A stretch of 64,000 nucleotides of DNA from Macrostomum hystrix (lineage: Eukaryota > Platyhelminthes > Macrostomidae), in NCBI GenBank assembly GCA_950097015.1, contig CATNEN010000039.1, forward strand, positions 16,772,501 to 16,836,500, in the 5' to 3' direction. The notes under the pieces were generated by a model. It worked only from the letters and a program-made list of their open reading frames with translations. It did not search any database and was not told the origin of the DNA. Shown here one piece after another: positions 47,710 through 58,303 of the stretch. How positions within the stretch are numbered: the stretch's first letter is position 1; every line of letters starts with the position of its first letter. The translations under genes were made by a program, and so were the position numbers.

Positions 47710-50134
47710 ATGGGTGGCCAATCGTCAAAGCCGCAGCAGAAGGTGCTCATTGCTGTGGACGGCTCCAGCCATAGTCAGCACGCCTTTGACTGGTACCGCG
47801 CCAACTTGGCCACACCTGGCGAGGATGTGGTTCTATTCCACACTGGCAGCCTGCCAAGCCATCTGGTGGCTCCGACTGGCATTCCGGCCTCTGAAAGCGA
47901 CGTTCGTCACGCTGAGGAGAGCCTTCGGAAACGTGTCGCCCGCCTAGAAGAGAGTATGATGGAGCAGTGCCGCCGACACAATATGCAGTGCCGGTGAGTG
48001 CACTTTGAGATGCACTGTCTTCTCTGCTGGGAGATATGGGGATTTCTAGATTGGGAAGAAGGAAGATTTTGGGATTATTTAAGTTAGGTTAGAGCCACGG
48101 CGAATTCTGTGGTTTTGAACTTAGGATTAAAAGTGCTATTAAGAAAATTAGATAGGGATTTAGGGATTGCGAAGGTGGGAGTCGTGATTGGGACTTATGG
48201 AATTCTTCGGTGGGAGTCGAGATTGGGATTTATAGAATCCTACGATAAGATTCGAGATTGGGACTTATGAAATCCTACGATGGGAGTAGAGACTGGGATT
48301 TAAGGAATCCTTATGTGGGAGTAGAGACTGGGATTTAAGGAATCCTTAATTTATGCCGAAGTTAGAAATGGGAAATGCATTAATAGACTGTCGATTGCAA
48401 TGTGAGTACTAGTGTGTATTAATTTTCTAATAATTTATTGGGAGAGTAATATTTCGTAAAGCTAAATACTACAGATAATCTCAACTAACAAACAAGTCAT
48501 CATTTGCAAGAAAAATTCATTTTGTAAGTTTACATTGCACTGACTATATGGCATGACATCATGATGACGTGATGACACTGTCAACGCAATGTTTATGCAA
48601 ATTAGGCGCATCGTGTTTAGTGCATCGTGATAGTATCTTGCGGTGAAAAAATGCACACTCTGATAAGTTAATTTCATTTTGTCTTTTATTAATAGATTCT
48701 AGAAGTTTAACAGAATTAGCTATCAATACTTCTGTAAGTCTAGTCCTAGTTAAACAAATATCTACACTTGTTATGAGATATGCATATTCATGGATTTTTA
48801 CTTAAAGTAGCAAGTTAAATAACTATTTTTTCGCATTTACGATTTCTATAAATATATCTTTTACGCATCCTTTCACTCTTCTCTTTCCCTTCCCTCCACT
48901 CCTAATCCTTCCACTCTTCCCCTTCCCCTCACTTGCTAATCCTTCCACTCTTCCCCCTCCCCTCACTTGCTAATCCTTCCACTCTTCCCCTTCCCCTCAC
49001 TTGCTAATCCTTCCACTCTTCCCCCTCCCCTCACTTGCTAATCCTTCCACTCTTCCCCTTCCCCTCACTTGATAATCCTTCCACTCTTCCCCTTCCCCTC
49101 ACTTGCTAATCCTTCCACTCTTCCCCTTCCCCTCACTTGCTAATCCTTCCACTCTTCCCCTTCCCCTCACTTGATAATCCTTCCACTCTTCCCCTTCCCC
49201 TCACTTGCTAATCCTTCCACTCTTCCCCTTCCCCTCACTTGCTAATCCTTCCACTCTTCCCCTTCTCCCCACTTGCTAATCCTTCCACTCTTCCCCTTCC
49301 CCTCACTTGATAATCCTTCCACTCTTCCCCCTCCCTTCACTTGCTAATCCTTCCACTCTTCCCCTTCCCCTCACTTGATAATCCTTCCACTCTTCCCCCT
49401 CCCCTCACTTGATAATCCTTCCACTCTTCCCCTTCCCCTCACTTGCTAATCCTTCCACTCTTCCCCTTCCCCTCACTTGCTAATCCTTCCACTCTTCCCC
49501 TTCCCCTCACTTGCTAATCCTTCCACTCTTCCCCCTCCCCTCACTTGCTAATCCTTCCACTCTTCCCCCTCCCTTCACTTGATAATCCTTCCACTCTTCC
49601 CCTTCCCCTCACTTGATAATCCTTCCACTCTTCCCCCTCCCCTCACTTACTAATCCTTCCACTCTTCCCCTTCCCCTCACTTGATAATCCTTCCACTCTT
49701 CCCCTTCCCCTCACTTGATAATCCTTCCACTCTTCCCCCTCCCCTCACTTGCTAATCCTTCCACTCTTCCCCTTCCCCTCACTTGCTAATCCTTCCACTC
49801 TCCCCATCCCCTCGCTTTCTTATTTACCTTCACTACCTTCATTTTCTAGTCATTCTACCCTTCTTATTCCTTAGTATCGCTTCCTAATTATTTTTACTCT
49901 ACCTGCCATTCCTCATCCTCTCTCCCTACTAAATCCCTCAGCTGGAAGTACGCCGACTCGCTGAGTCCCGGCCCCGCGGTTGTCGACGCCTCTGCCGAGG
50001 AGAAGGCCGACCTGGTTGTCATGGGAACGCGTGGCCTTGGCACCATCAGGCGCACTATTCTCGGCTCAGTGAGCGAGTTCGTGATCTCGCACAGCCACCG
50101 GCCGGTCGTTGTTGTTCCGCCGCCGGCTAATTAA
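47710..50134 (+). CDS. Universal stress protein (UspA family)
   Basis: Small alpha/beta nucleotide-binding protein of the UspA superfamily, found in many invertebrates and absent from vertebrates. Two exons inferred here: 47710-47993 and 49942-50134, joined in phase 2, giving 158 aa. It begins KVLIAVDGSSHS (first strand and nucleotide loop), and the second exon contains the ATP-binding signature G123-x2-G126-x9-G136-S137 (GTRGLGTIRRTILGS) and ends SHRPVVVVPPPAN. The first residues MGGQSSKPQ fit an N-myristoylation signal (Gly2, Ser6, Lys7), which would target it to membranes; this is a prediction. The intron carries a pyrimidine-rich minisatellite. AATAAA signals lie at 50229 and near 50424. 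Confidence 0.92.
48169..48352 (+). repeat. Short degenerate tandem repeat in the USP intron
   Basis: About five copies of a 35-bp unit containing GGGAGTAGAGACTGGGATTT and AAGGAATCCT; the last two copies are nearly identical. Confidence 0.75.
48888..49815 (+). repeat. Minisatellite, 34-bp pyrimidine-rich unit, USP intron
   Basis: About 27 copies of CACTTGCTAATCCTTCCACT plus CTTCCCCTTCCCCT. The strand is almost pure pyrimidine apart from TTGCTAAT/TTGATAAT and has no AG dinucleotide inside the array. Each unit carries a branch-point-like CTAAT followed by a pyrimidine tract, much like the true acceptor CTACTAAATCCCTCAG at 49926-49941. Confidence 0.95.
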
Positions 50135-50228
50135 CTGTTCTCATTATTTGTTAATCTGCTTCTGCAAGCAAATAATTGAACATTTAAGATTTCGGTGGCC
50201 ATTTAAAATCATGAATTGTTTTAGCTAG

Positions 50229-50234
50229 AATAAA
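50229..50234 (+). terminator. Candidate poly(A) signal of the USP gene
   Basis: AATAAA lies 95 bp after the stop codon. Confidence 0.45.
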
Positions 50235-50589
50235 ATAATAGTTGAGGTTAGATAATCACTACTAAGGGACCCTATTAGTGTGTTACATGTTTGTATTCAT
50301 TGGTATTTTGTTCCATTATAAGAAATCGATTGACTCTTTTTGAAAGTTTTAATAATTTTTCTATTCCGCTTGTCGAAAATATTTCTATGCAAAAAATCGT
50401 GCATCCTGGTGAAATTATTTGATAATAAACTATATACACTTGCTATTTAGCTTAGCGTCATCATTCAATAAAATAAGATTATTCTGACCTCTATTTAAAA
50501 CAATTTGTGTTTTTTGTTTATAACGACATTCAGTACATTCAGTTTTCTTTAAAATGTCGATAATTAAGGATAATTAGTTTTTTTAAATC

Positions 50590-50880
50590 CCCACTGGTCT
50601 TAGGACAGTTTGTAGCTACGCACTTCGGACTGAGAGGTTGGGACTCGATTCTAGTGTCCTGAAGGTCGGGGGTTCGATTGCCGACTTCACTGGAACCATT
50701 TGTGTCCTTTAGCACGACACACTTAACTCTGCATTGCTTCAGTTCACCCAGCTGTCAAATGGCCACCAGCATCAGCTGGGGTAGTTGAAGGTGGGTGTGG
50801 CGTCCCTCCGGTCCATGGACTGAACAGCCGTACGCAGCCTTGGCCCGATTGGGTCAGGTGTAATCAATTATAAGATTGTT
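50590..50880 (+). repeat. tRNA-derived SINE
   Basis: A B-box-like GGGGGTTCGATTGCC in the head, then a body with TGTCCTTTAGCACGACACAC and TTAACTCTGCATTGCTTCAG, similar in design to central domains shared by several marine-invertebrate SINEs. The body continues CCCAGCTGTCAAATGGCCAC and a tail GGTCCATGGACTGAACAGCC. Partial copies of that tail occur near 2115-2150 and 47548-47605, so the sequence is dispersed. It ends just before the acceptor of the first NCLX exon. No poly(A) tail; no clear target duplication. Confidence 0.7.
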
Positions 50881-50924
50881 TATTCTTGTTTTCAGCTCCA
50901 CCGATCAATCGAAGCCCGGTCCGC

Positions 50925-53900
50925 ATGTCTTATCCGGCCACACAGCCTCAGCCGCAGGATATTTGGCCGTCGGATTGTTCAGCCTACTGGCAATTGACCA
51001 ATCAGACTGAGAGATGTCAGTTTGTTCTCAATTCCGAGGCATGCTTCTCAGAATCAGGCCTGATCGCCTACCTGTCTACTTTAGTCTGTCATGTGCCAGA
51101 CTGGGCTAAGCCTTTGTACTTGGTCGCCTGCGGTATCTGGCTACTATTCTTATTTGGCGCTCTGGCAACTACGGCTGATAATTTCTTCTGTCCATCGCTG
51201 ACCGTGATGTCGGCGAATCTCAGGATGAGCCACAATCTGGCCGGCGTCACCCTGCTAGCATTCGGCAACGGCGCGCCGGATATTTTCTCTTCACTAGCGG
51301 CCATCACTCAGTCTGGCCAGAATGGCGATGAATCTTTAGCATTCGGAGCACTACTTGGAGCTGGCGTGTTTGTCACCACTGTGGTGGCCGGCTCCGTGGC
51401 TGCAGCTCATCCTTTCAAGGTGAGAGTCGTTTAGAATCGGAGATTGATTTCTTGGAAACATAGAAACTACAATCTACTATATCAAGATAGCTTTGTGGGA
51501 AGCATTTCTTAGAAGGAATTATTTTTTGGATTTAATTTACCCTAAAAGATTAGGTAATTAGTTTTGTTATAACCAATCGATGTCGTTTATCGATTTTGCT
51601 CTAGAAGTGAAGTAATAATTAGTCTTTTAATTCGTGTAAACGACACTCGAATTCCCTCAGGCAATGGAAAGGCCGCTACTAAAAGACATGACATTTTACC
51701 TAGCCGCTCTCTGGCTAACATTTTTTTCTATCTATCGCGGCTTTATCAACCTCGCCGTAGCTATCGCCTTTCTCGGCCTCTACATTTTCTACGTCCTGGT
51801 GACACTGATTGCTAGATATATTCGCAAATATCATCGCCCACCTCGAAGCGATGTTGCGGCGGTTAATTCACCAGATGTTGGCGTGAACTACGGTTCCGCT
51901 CTTCTCTATGGTGAAACTTCGCCACTGCTTAATAATTCTTACGTTGCCGACGAGTTAATAAGCGCCAGGCTGGCTCCCGGCGAAAATATTAATGGCAGTG
52001 GCGTTTTCAGCAACGGCTTGTTGTACACTGTGCGATACGCCATTCACCACAAGGCCGATCGAAGGTGAGGGCCGCTCATTCCTCTGATCCTTCAGGGCCG
52101 CTCATTCCTCTGATCCTTCAGGGCCGCTCATTCCTCTGATCCTTCAGGGCCGCTCATTCCTCTGATCCTTCAGGGCCGCTCATTCCTCAGATCCTTCAGG
52201 GCCAGGGCCGCTCATTCCTCTGATCCTTCAGGGCCGCTCATTCCTCTGATCCTTCAGGGCCGCTCATTCCTCTGAATCTTCAGGGCCGCTCATTCCTCTG
52301 ATCCTTCAGGGCCGCTCATTCCTCTGATCCTTCAGGGCCGCTCATTCCTCTGATCCTTCAGGGCCGCTCATTCCTCTGATCCTTCAGGGCCGCTCATTCC
52401 TCTGAATCTTCAGGGCCGCTCATTCCTCTGATCCTATAGGGCCGCTCATTCCTCTGATCCTTCAGGGCCGCTCATTCCTCTGATCCTTCAGGGCCGCTCA
52501 TTCCTCTGATCCTTCAGGGCCGCTCATTCCTCTGATCCTTCAGGGCCGCTCATTCCTCTGATCCTTCAGGGCCGCTCATTCCTCTGATCCTTCAGGGCCG
52601 CTCTTTCCTCTGATCCTATAGGGCCGCTCTTTCCTCTGATCCTATAGGGCCGCTCTTTCCTCTGATCCTATAGGGCCGCTCATTCCTCTGATCCTTCAGG
52701 GCCGCTCATTCCTCTGATCCTTCAGGGCCGCTCATTCCTCTGATCCTTCAGGGCCGCTCTTTCCTCTGATCCTATAGGGCCGCTCATTCCTCTGATCCTT
52801 CAGGGCCGCTCATTCCTCTGATCCTTCAGGGCCGCTCTTTTCTTCTGATCCTATAGGGCCGCTCTTTCCTCTGATCCTATAGGGCCGCTCTTTCCTCTGA
52901 TCCTATAGGGCCGCTCATTCCTCTGATCCTTCAGGGCCGCTCATTCCTCTGATCCTATAGGGCCGCTCTTTCCTCTGATCCTATAGGGCCGCTCATTCCT
53001 CTGATCCTTCAGGGCCGCTCTTTCCTCTGATCCTATAGGGCCGCTCTTTCCTCTGATCCTATAGGGCCGCTCATTCCTCTGATCCTTCAGGGCCGCTCTT
53101 TCCTCTGATCCTATAGGGCCGCTCATTCCTCTGATCCTATAGGGCCGCTCATTCCTCTGATCCTTCAGGGCCGCTTCTTCCTCTGATCCTATAGGGCCGC
53201 TCATTCCTCTGATCCTTCAGGGCCGCTTCTTCCTCTGATCCTATAGGGCCGCTCATTCCTCTGATCCTTCAGGGCCGCTCATTCCTCTGATCCTTCAGGG
53301 CCGCTTCTTCCTCTGATCCTATAGGGCCGCTCATTCCTCAGATCCTTCAGGGCCGCTCATTCCTCTGATCCTTCAGGGCCGCTCTTTCCTCTGATCCTAT
53401 AGGGCCGCTCTTTCCTCTGATCCTATAGGGCCGCTCTTTCCTCTGATCCTATAGGGCCGCTCTTTCCTCTGATCCTTCAGGGCCGCTTCTTCCTCTGATC
53501 CTATAGGGCCGCTCATTCCTCTGATCCTTCAGGGCCGCTCATTCCTCTGATCCTTCAGGGCCGCTCTTTCCTCTGATCCTATAGGGCCGCTCATTCCTCT
53601 GATCCTTCAGGGCCGCTCATTCCTCTGATCCTATAGGGCCGCTCATTCCTCTGATCCTATAGGGCCGCTCATTCCTCTGATCCTTCAGGGCCGCTTCTTC
53701 CTCTGATCCTATAGGGCCGCTCATTCCTCTGATCCTTCAGGGCCGCTCATTCCTCTGATCCTTCAGGGCCGCTCTTTCCTCTGATCCTATAGGGCCGCTC
53801 ATTCCTCTGATCCTTCAGGGCCGCTCATTCCTCTGATCCTATAGGGCCGCTCATTCCTCTGATCCTATAGGGCCGCTCATTCCTCTGATCCTTCAGGGCC

Positions 53901-56900
53901 GCTTCTTCCTCTGATCCTATAGGGCCGCTCATTCCTCTGATCCTTCAGGGCCGCTTCTTCCTCTGATCCTATAGGGCCGCTCTTTCCTCTGATCCTATAG
54001 GGCCGCTCTTTCCTCTGATCCTATAGGGCCGCTCTTTCCTCTGATCCTTCAGGGCCGCTCATTTCTCTGATCCTTCAGGGCCAGGGCCGCTCATTCCTCT
54101 GATCCTTCAGGGCCACTCTTTTTATCAGAATCTTCAGGTCAGCTCTTTCCTCTGATCCTTCAGGGCCACTCTTTCATCAGAATCTTCAGGGCAGCTCATT
54201 CCTCTGATCCTTCAGGGCCGCTCATTCCTCTGATCCTTCAGGGCCACTCTTTCATCTGAACTTTCAGGGCAGCTCTTTCCTCTGATCCTTCAGGGCCGCT
54301 CATTCCTCTGATCCTTCAGGGCCCGTCTTTCCCCTGACCTCACTTTTTAAAATACTGAAGTGTTGCTTTTTTTCTCCAGTACACAATATTTATTTGAATG
54401 CCATTTAATTCCAGATACGACCTGGACGACGACTCTGACGATGAGGTCGCAGTTGACCACAGCGAAGTCCGCCGCGCACAGTCGGGTCCTGGCGCCCTCT
54501 CTGCAGATGTAGCAGTGTCCAGATCATTGCAATCTGTCGACTTAAACACACCGCAGTCTATTTCGCCTTCAACAATCGTATCACCAGCATCCGGCAGTTC
54601 AATGCTGCTTCAACTATTGCACCGTCTGGCACCAATCGATGCGACAGTCTGGCGCGAGAGCAGTCTAGCTATTCGCCTACTGGAACTATTCAAAGCTCCA
54701 TTCCTACTGCCGCTAACAATTGCCATTCCCATTGTTGACGATGAATTACCGATGCGCGGCTGGTGCAGATTATTGAACTGTCTGCAACTAATGATTGGAC
54801 CGATTGTATGCCTGCTAGCTAGCAATCAGTATAGTGTGGCTGTGCCATATGGCTCCAGTGTGTTGCTGCTGTATATATGCGCTCCCGTTCTGGCTTTTGT
54901 GGCTCTGTTGGCTTTGTACTTTACACGCAGCGACCGACCGCCTGTGTGGCACGACTTTCTAGCCTGGTTGGCATTCGTTACAGCGGTTTGTGTTATCTAT
55001 TTGATTGCTAATGAAGTGGTTGCTCTTCTGCAGGTGAGAATCTATTGTTTAATTATTTATTTGTTATTATTCAAGGTTAGTTATACCTGTACAGGCTTTA
55101 CCCTTAATTGATCATGCGCTACATCAGATTGGTCATACTAATTACAGATAGCTCATAGCAGGCATAAATTGGTCAAGCCTGAAACATACTCTAGATCGGT
55201 CATAACTACTCTAGATCGGTCATTACTACTCTATATCGGTCATAACTACTCTAGATCGGTCATAGCTACTCTATATCGGTCATAGCTACTATAGATCGGT
55301 CATAACTACTATAGATCGGTCATAGCTACTCTATATCGGTCATAGCTACTATAGATCGGTCATATCTACTATAGATCGGTCATAACTACTATAGATCGGT
55401 CATAGCTACTATAGATCGGTCATAACTACTATAGATCGGTCATAACTACTATAGATCGGTCATAACTACTATAGATCGGTCATAACTACTCTAGATCGGT
55501 CATAGCTACTCTATATCGGTCATAGCTACTATAGATCGGTCATAACTACTATAGATCGGTCATAACTACTATAGATCGGTCATAACTACTCTAGATCGGT
55601 CATAGCTACTCTATATCGGTCATAGCTACTATAGATCGGTCATAACTACTATAGATCGGTCATAACTACTATAGATCGGTCATAACTACTCTAGATCGGT
55701 CATAGCTACTCTATATCGGTCATAGCTACTATAGATCGGTCATAACTACTATAGATCGGTCATAACTACTTTAGATCGGTCATAACTACTTTAGATCGGT
55801 CATACCTACTCTAGATCGGTCATAGCTACTTTAGATCGGTCATAGCTACTCTAGATCGGTCATAACTACTCTAGATCGGTCATAACTACTCTAGATCGGT
55901 CATAATTACTCAAGATCAGTCATAACTACTTTAGATCGGTCATATCTACTATAGATCGGTCATAACTACTATAGATCGGTCATATCTACTATAGATCGGT
56001 CATAGCTACTTTAGATCGGTCATAACTACTTTAGATCGGTCATATCTACTATATATCGGTCATATCTACTATAGATCGGTCATACCTACTCTAGATCGGT
56101 CATAACTACTTTAGATCGGTCATAGCTACTATAGATCGGTCATATCTACTATTGATCGGTCACAACTACTTTAGATCGGTCATAGCTACTATAGATCGGT
56201 CATAGCTACTCTAGATTGGTCATAACTACTATAGATCGGTCATAGCTACTTTAGATCGGTCATAGCTACTTTAGATCGGTCATAACTACTTTAGATCGGT
56301 CATAGCTACTATAGATCGGTCATAGCTACTCTAGATTGGTCATAGCTACTCTAGATTGGTCATGGCTACTATAGATCGGTCATACATACTCTAGATCGGT
56401 CAAAACTACTCTAGATTGGTCATAACTACTATAGATTGGTCATAGCTACTTTAGGTCGGTCATACATACTCTAGATCGGTCAAAACTCACTCTATATCTG
56501 TCATAGCTATTCTATAATACTCATATCTACTCTAGATTTCTTATACCAATCATTTTTGTGATTCCCATTCCTAAGTCTGTCAAAATAATCCCAAAATTCC
56601 CCACCCATCCCAGGCCTTCGGTGTACTCTTAAACGTATCCAAAGCCATCCTGGGCCTCACCCTACTGGCCTGGGGCAACAGTATCGGCGATATGATTAGC
56701 AATGTAGCCTTAGCTCGCCGTGGCTACCCGCGCATGGCCATCTCAGCCTGTTTCGGAGGCCCAATGTTCAACCTCTTGTGCGGCGTGGGCCTGTCATTCA
56801 CTTGGCTCATTGTTAAACAAAACAGTCGTCCTATAAAACTGCTTGAAGGTCAGCACGATTATGTCCTATTGGGCAGTCTAGCAGTGAGCCTTTTATTCTC

Positions 56901-57030
56901 TCTGGTGTATTGTGTAGCTAGACGATTTCAACTGGGCCGACTGTACGCTAGCGCGGTCTTCGCAGTATACGCGGCTTTCCTGACGATGGCTCTGCTAGTA
57001 GAACTGCGGGTTGTTCGACTGGACAGATAA
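50925..57030 (+). CDS. NCLX-type sodium/calcium exchanger (SLC8B1-like)
   Basis: Cation/Ca2+ exchanger of the CaCA superfamily. Vertebrate NCLX exports Ca2+ from mitochondria in exchange for Na+ or Li+. Exons inferred here: 50925-51419, 51661-52064, 54415-55033 and 56614-57030, all GT-AG with frame kept, giving 644 aa (human NCLX: 584). The alpha-1 repeat lies near 104-127 with GNGAPD at 114-119, and alpha-2 near 515-555 with GNSIGD at 527-532 followed by GYPRMAISACFGGPMFN, a strong NCLX signature. Several hydrophobic helices flank each repeat. The middle loop (about 210-360) is hydrophilic and contains DLDDDSDDE. The start Met lies 29 nt after an acceptor. Introns 2 and 3 are filled by minisatellites. 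Subcellular targeting cannot be read from the sequence. Confidence 0.93.
52066..54335 (+). repeat. Minisatellite, 26-bp unit, NCLX intron 2
   Basis: About 86 copies of GGGCCGCTCATTCCTCTGAT plus CCTTCA. The first unit starts within four bases of the splice donor (GTGAGGGCCGCTC). Two main variants, ...CCTTCAGGG and ...CCTATAGGG, are interspersed, as are CTCATTCC, CTCTTTCC and CTTCTTCC. Both variants keep a pyrimidine run followed by AG, like a 3' splice site. Confidence 0.95.
55190..56530 (+). repeat. Minisatellite, 20-bp unit, NCLX intron 3
   Basis: About 66 copies of TACTATAGATCGGTCATAAC with variants CTCTAG, CTTTAG, CTATAT and AGCT. A 180-bp higher-order block repeats three times around 55480-55740. 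Confidence 0.95.
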
Positions 57031-57250
57031 AATTTCTGTGAAATTATTTATTATCTTTCATTTCATTCCTTGTCAAGGAATTTTGCGTATTATTTGCTAC
57101 TTACTACTCGCTCTACTATTTTGTTAGTAGTAGACCGGAGCTGCTGATGCCATTATACGTTCGCATAATCAACACTATTGATTTTATAAGTAGACTATAA
57201 AACTGCATACAGACCTTTCTTGTTCGAGTCGGGCTTGTAAAATATTAGTT
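57031..57250. other. 3' flank of the NCLX gene
   Basis: No canonical AATAAA follows the stop at once; nothing else is recognised. Confidence 0.4.
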
Positions 57251-57825
57251 AGATCAGACTTGTACAGGTGTGAATGGGTCAGACTTGTACAGGTGTGAAT
57301 GGGTCAGACTTGCACAGGTGTGAATGGGTCAGACTTGTACAGGTGTGAATGGGTCAGACTTGTACAGGTGTGAATGGGTCAGACTTGCACAGGTGTGAAT
57401 GGGTCAGACTTGCACAGGTGTGAATGGGTCAGACTTGTACAGGTGTGAATGGGTCAGACTTGTACAGGTGTGAATGGGTCAGACTTGCACAGGTGTGAAT
57501 GGGTCAGACTTGTACAGGTGTGAATGGGTCAGACTTGTACAGGTGTGAATGGGTCAGACTTGTACAGGTGTGAATGGGTCAGACTTGCACAGGTGTGAAT
57601 GGGTCAGACTTGTACAGGTGTGAATGGGTTAGACTTGTACAGGTGTGAATGGGTCAGACTTGTGCAGGTGTGAATGGGTCAGACTTGTACAGGTGTGAAT
57701 GGGTCAGACTTGTGCAGGTGTAAATGGGTCAGACTTGTACAGGTGTGAATGGGTCAGACTTGTGCAGGTGTGAATGGGTCAGACTTGTACAGGTGTGAAT
57801 GGGTCAGACTTGTACAAGTGTGTGT
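57250..57825 (+). repeat. Minisatellite, 25-bp unit
   Basis: About 23 copies of GGGTCAGACTTGTACAGGTG plus TGAAT. Variation is almost limited to TGTAC, TGCAC or TGTGC, so it is highly homogeneous and probably young. Confidence 0.95.
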
Positions 57826-57963
57826 TTGATAGTACAAGTAGTATTAGTTCAATGAAAGTAGAAATTTTTGGCATAAGTATTTTTTGCTTTCAATGGTAAG
57901 AAATAATTTTCTTCTAATATTAATTTTTGCGTTAAATAAATCTGGCTTAGGTCGATTCATCAA

Positions 57964-58193
57964 TGTAGGAACTGAGAAATGCGACTGTTTGTAGTCGATA
58001 GCCGAAAAGTCACAAGAGCGATTTCAATGCGATTCAGTATATTTTATAACAGCCGAGTTGTGCTGGGGTGGCGGCTAAAGCCGCACCCCGTACATCAGTT
58101 AACGTGCGTGCCAAGGGGGGTAGAAAGGTGGCAGAGAGAAAGACGCAGAACGCCGCCAACCCCACGCACGCGTGACGGCTGGCGCCGCCTACA
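57964..58193 (-). repeat. gypsy-2 left (3') LTR, complete
   Basis: 230 bp with 5-bp inverted ends TGTAG/CTACA. It contains the intact sequence TATTTTATAACAGCC at 58041-58055, which is the uninterrupted version of the site occupied by a Helitron in the other LTR. Confidence 0.9.
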
Positions 58194-58206
58194 CTTCTCC
58201 CCCCCA
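58194..58206 (-). promoter_or_regulatory. gypsy-2 polypurine tract
   Basis: The plus strand reads CTTCTCCCCCCC immediately after the LTR end; the minus strand is therefore a purine tract primed for plus-strand DNA synthesis. Confidence 0.8.
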
Positions 58207-58303
58207 AAGGAATAAAACGAAATTGAAAAAACTAAACTTTGAACATGAGATTAACAGTTCAGATGATAGAAACTTAATGGATCTTTAGAGCGCAATTCCT
58301 TAG

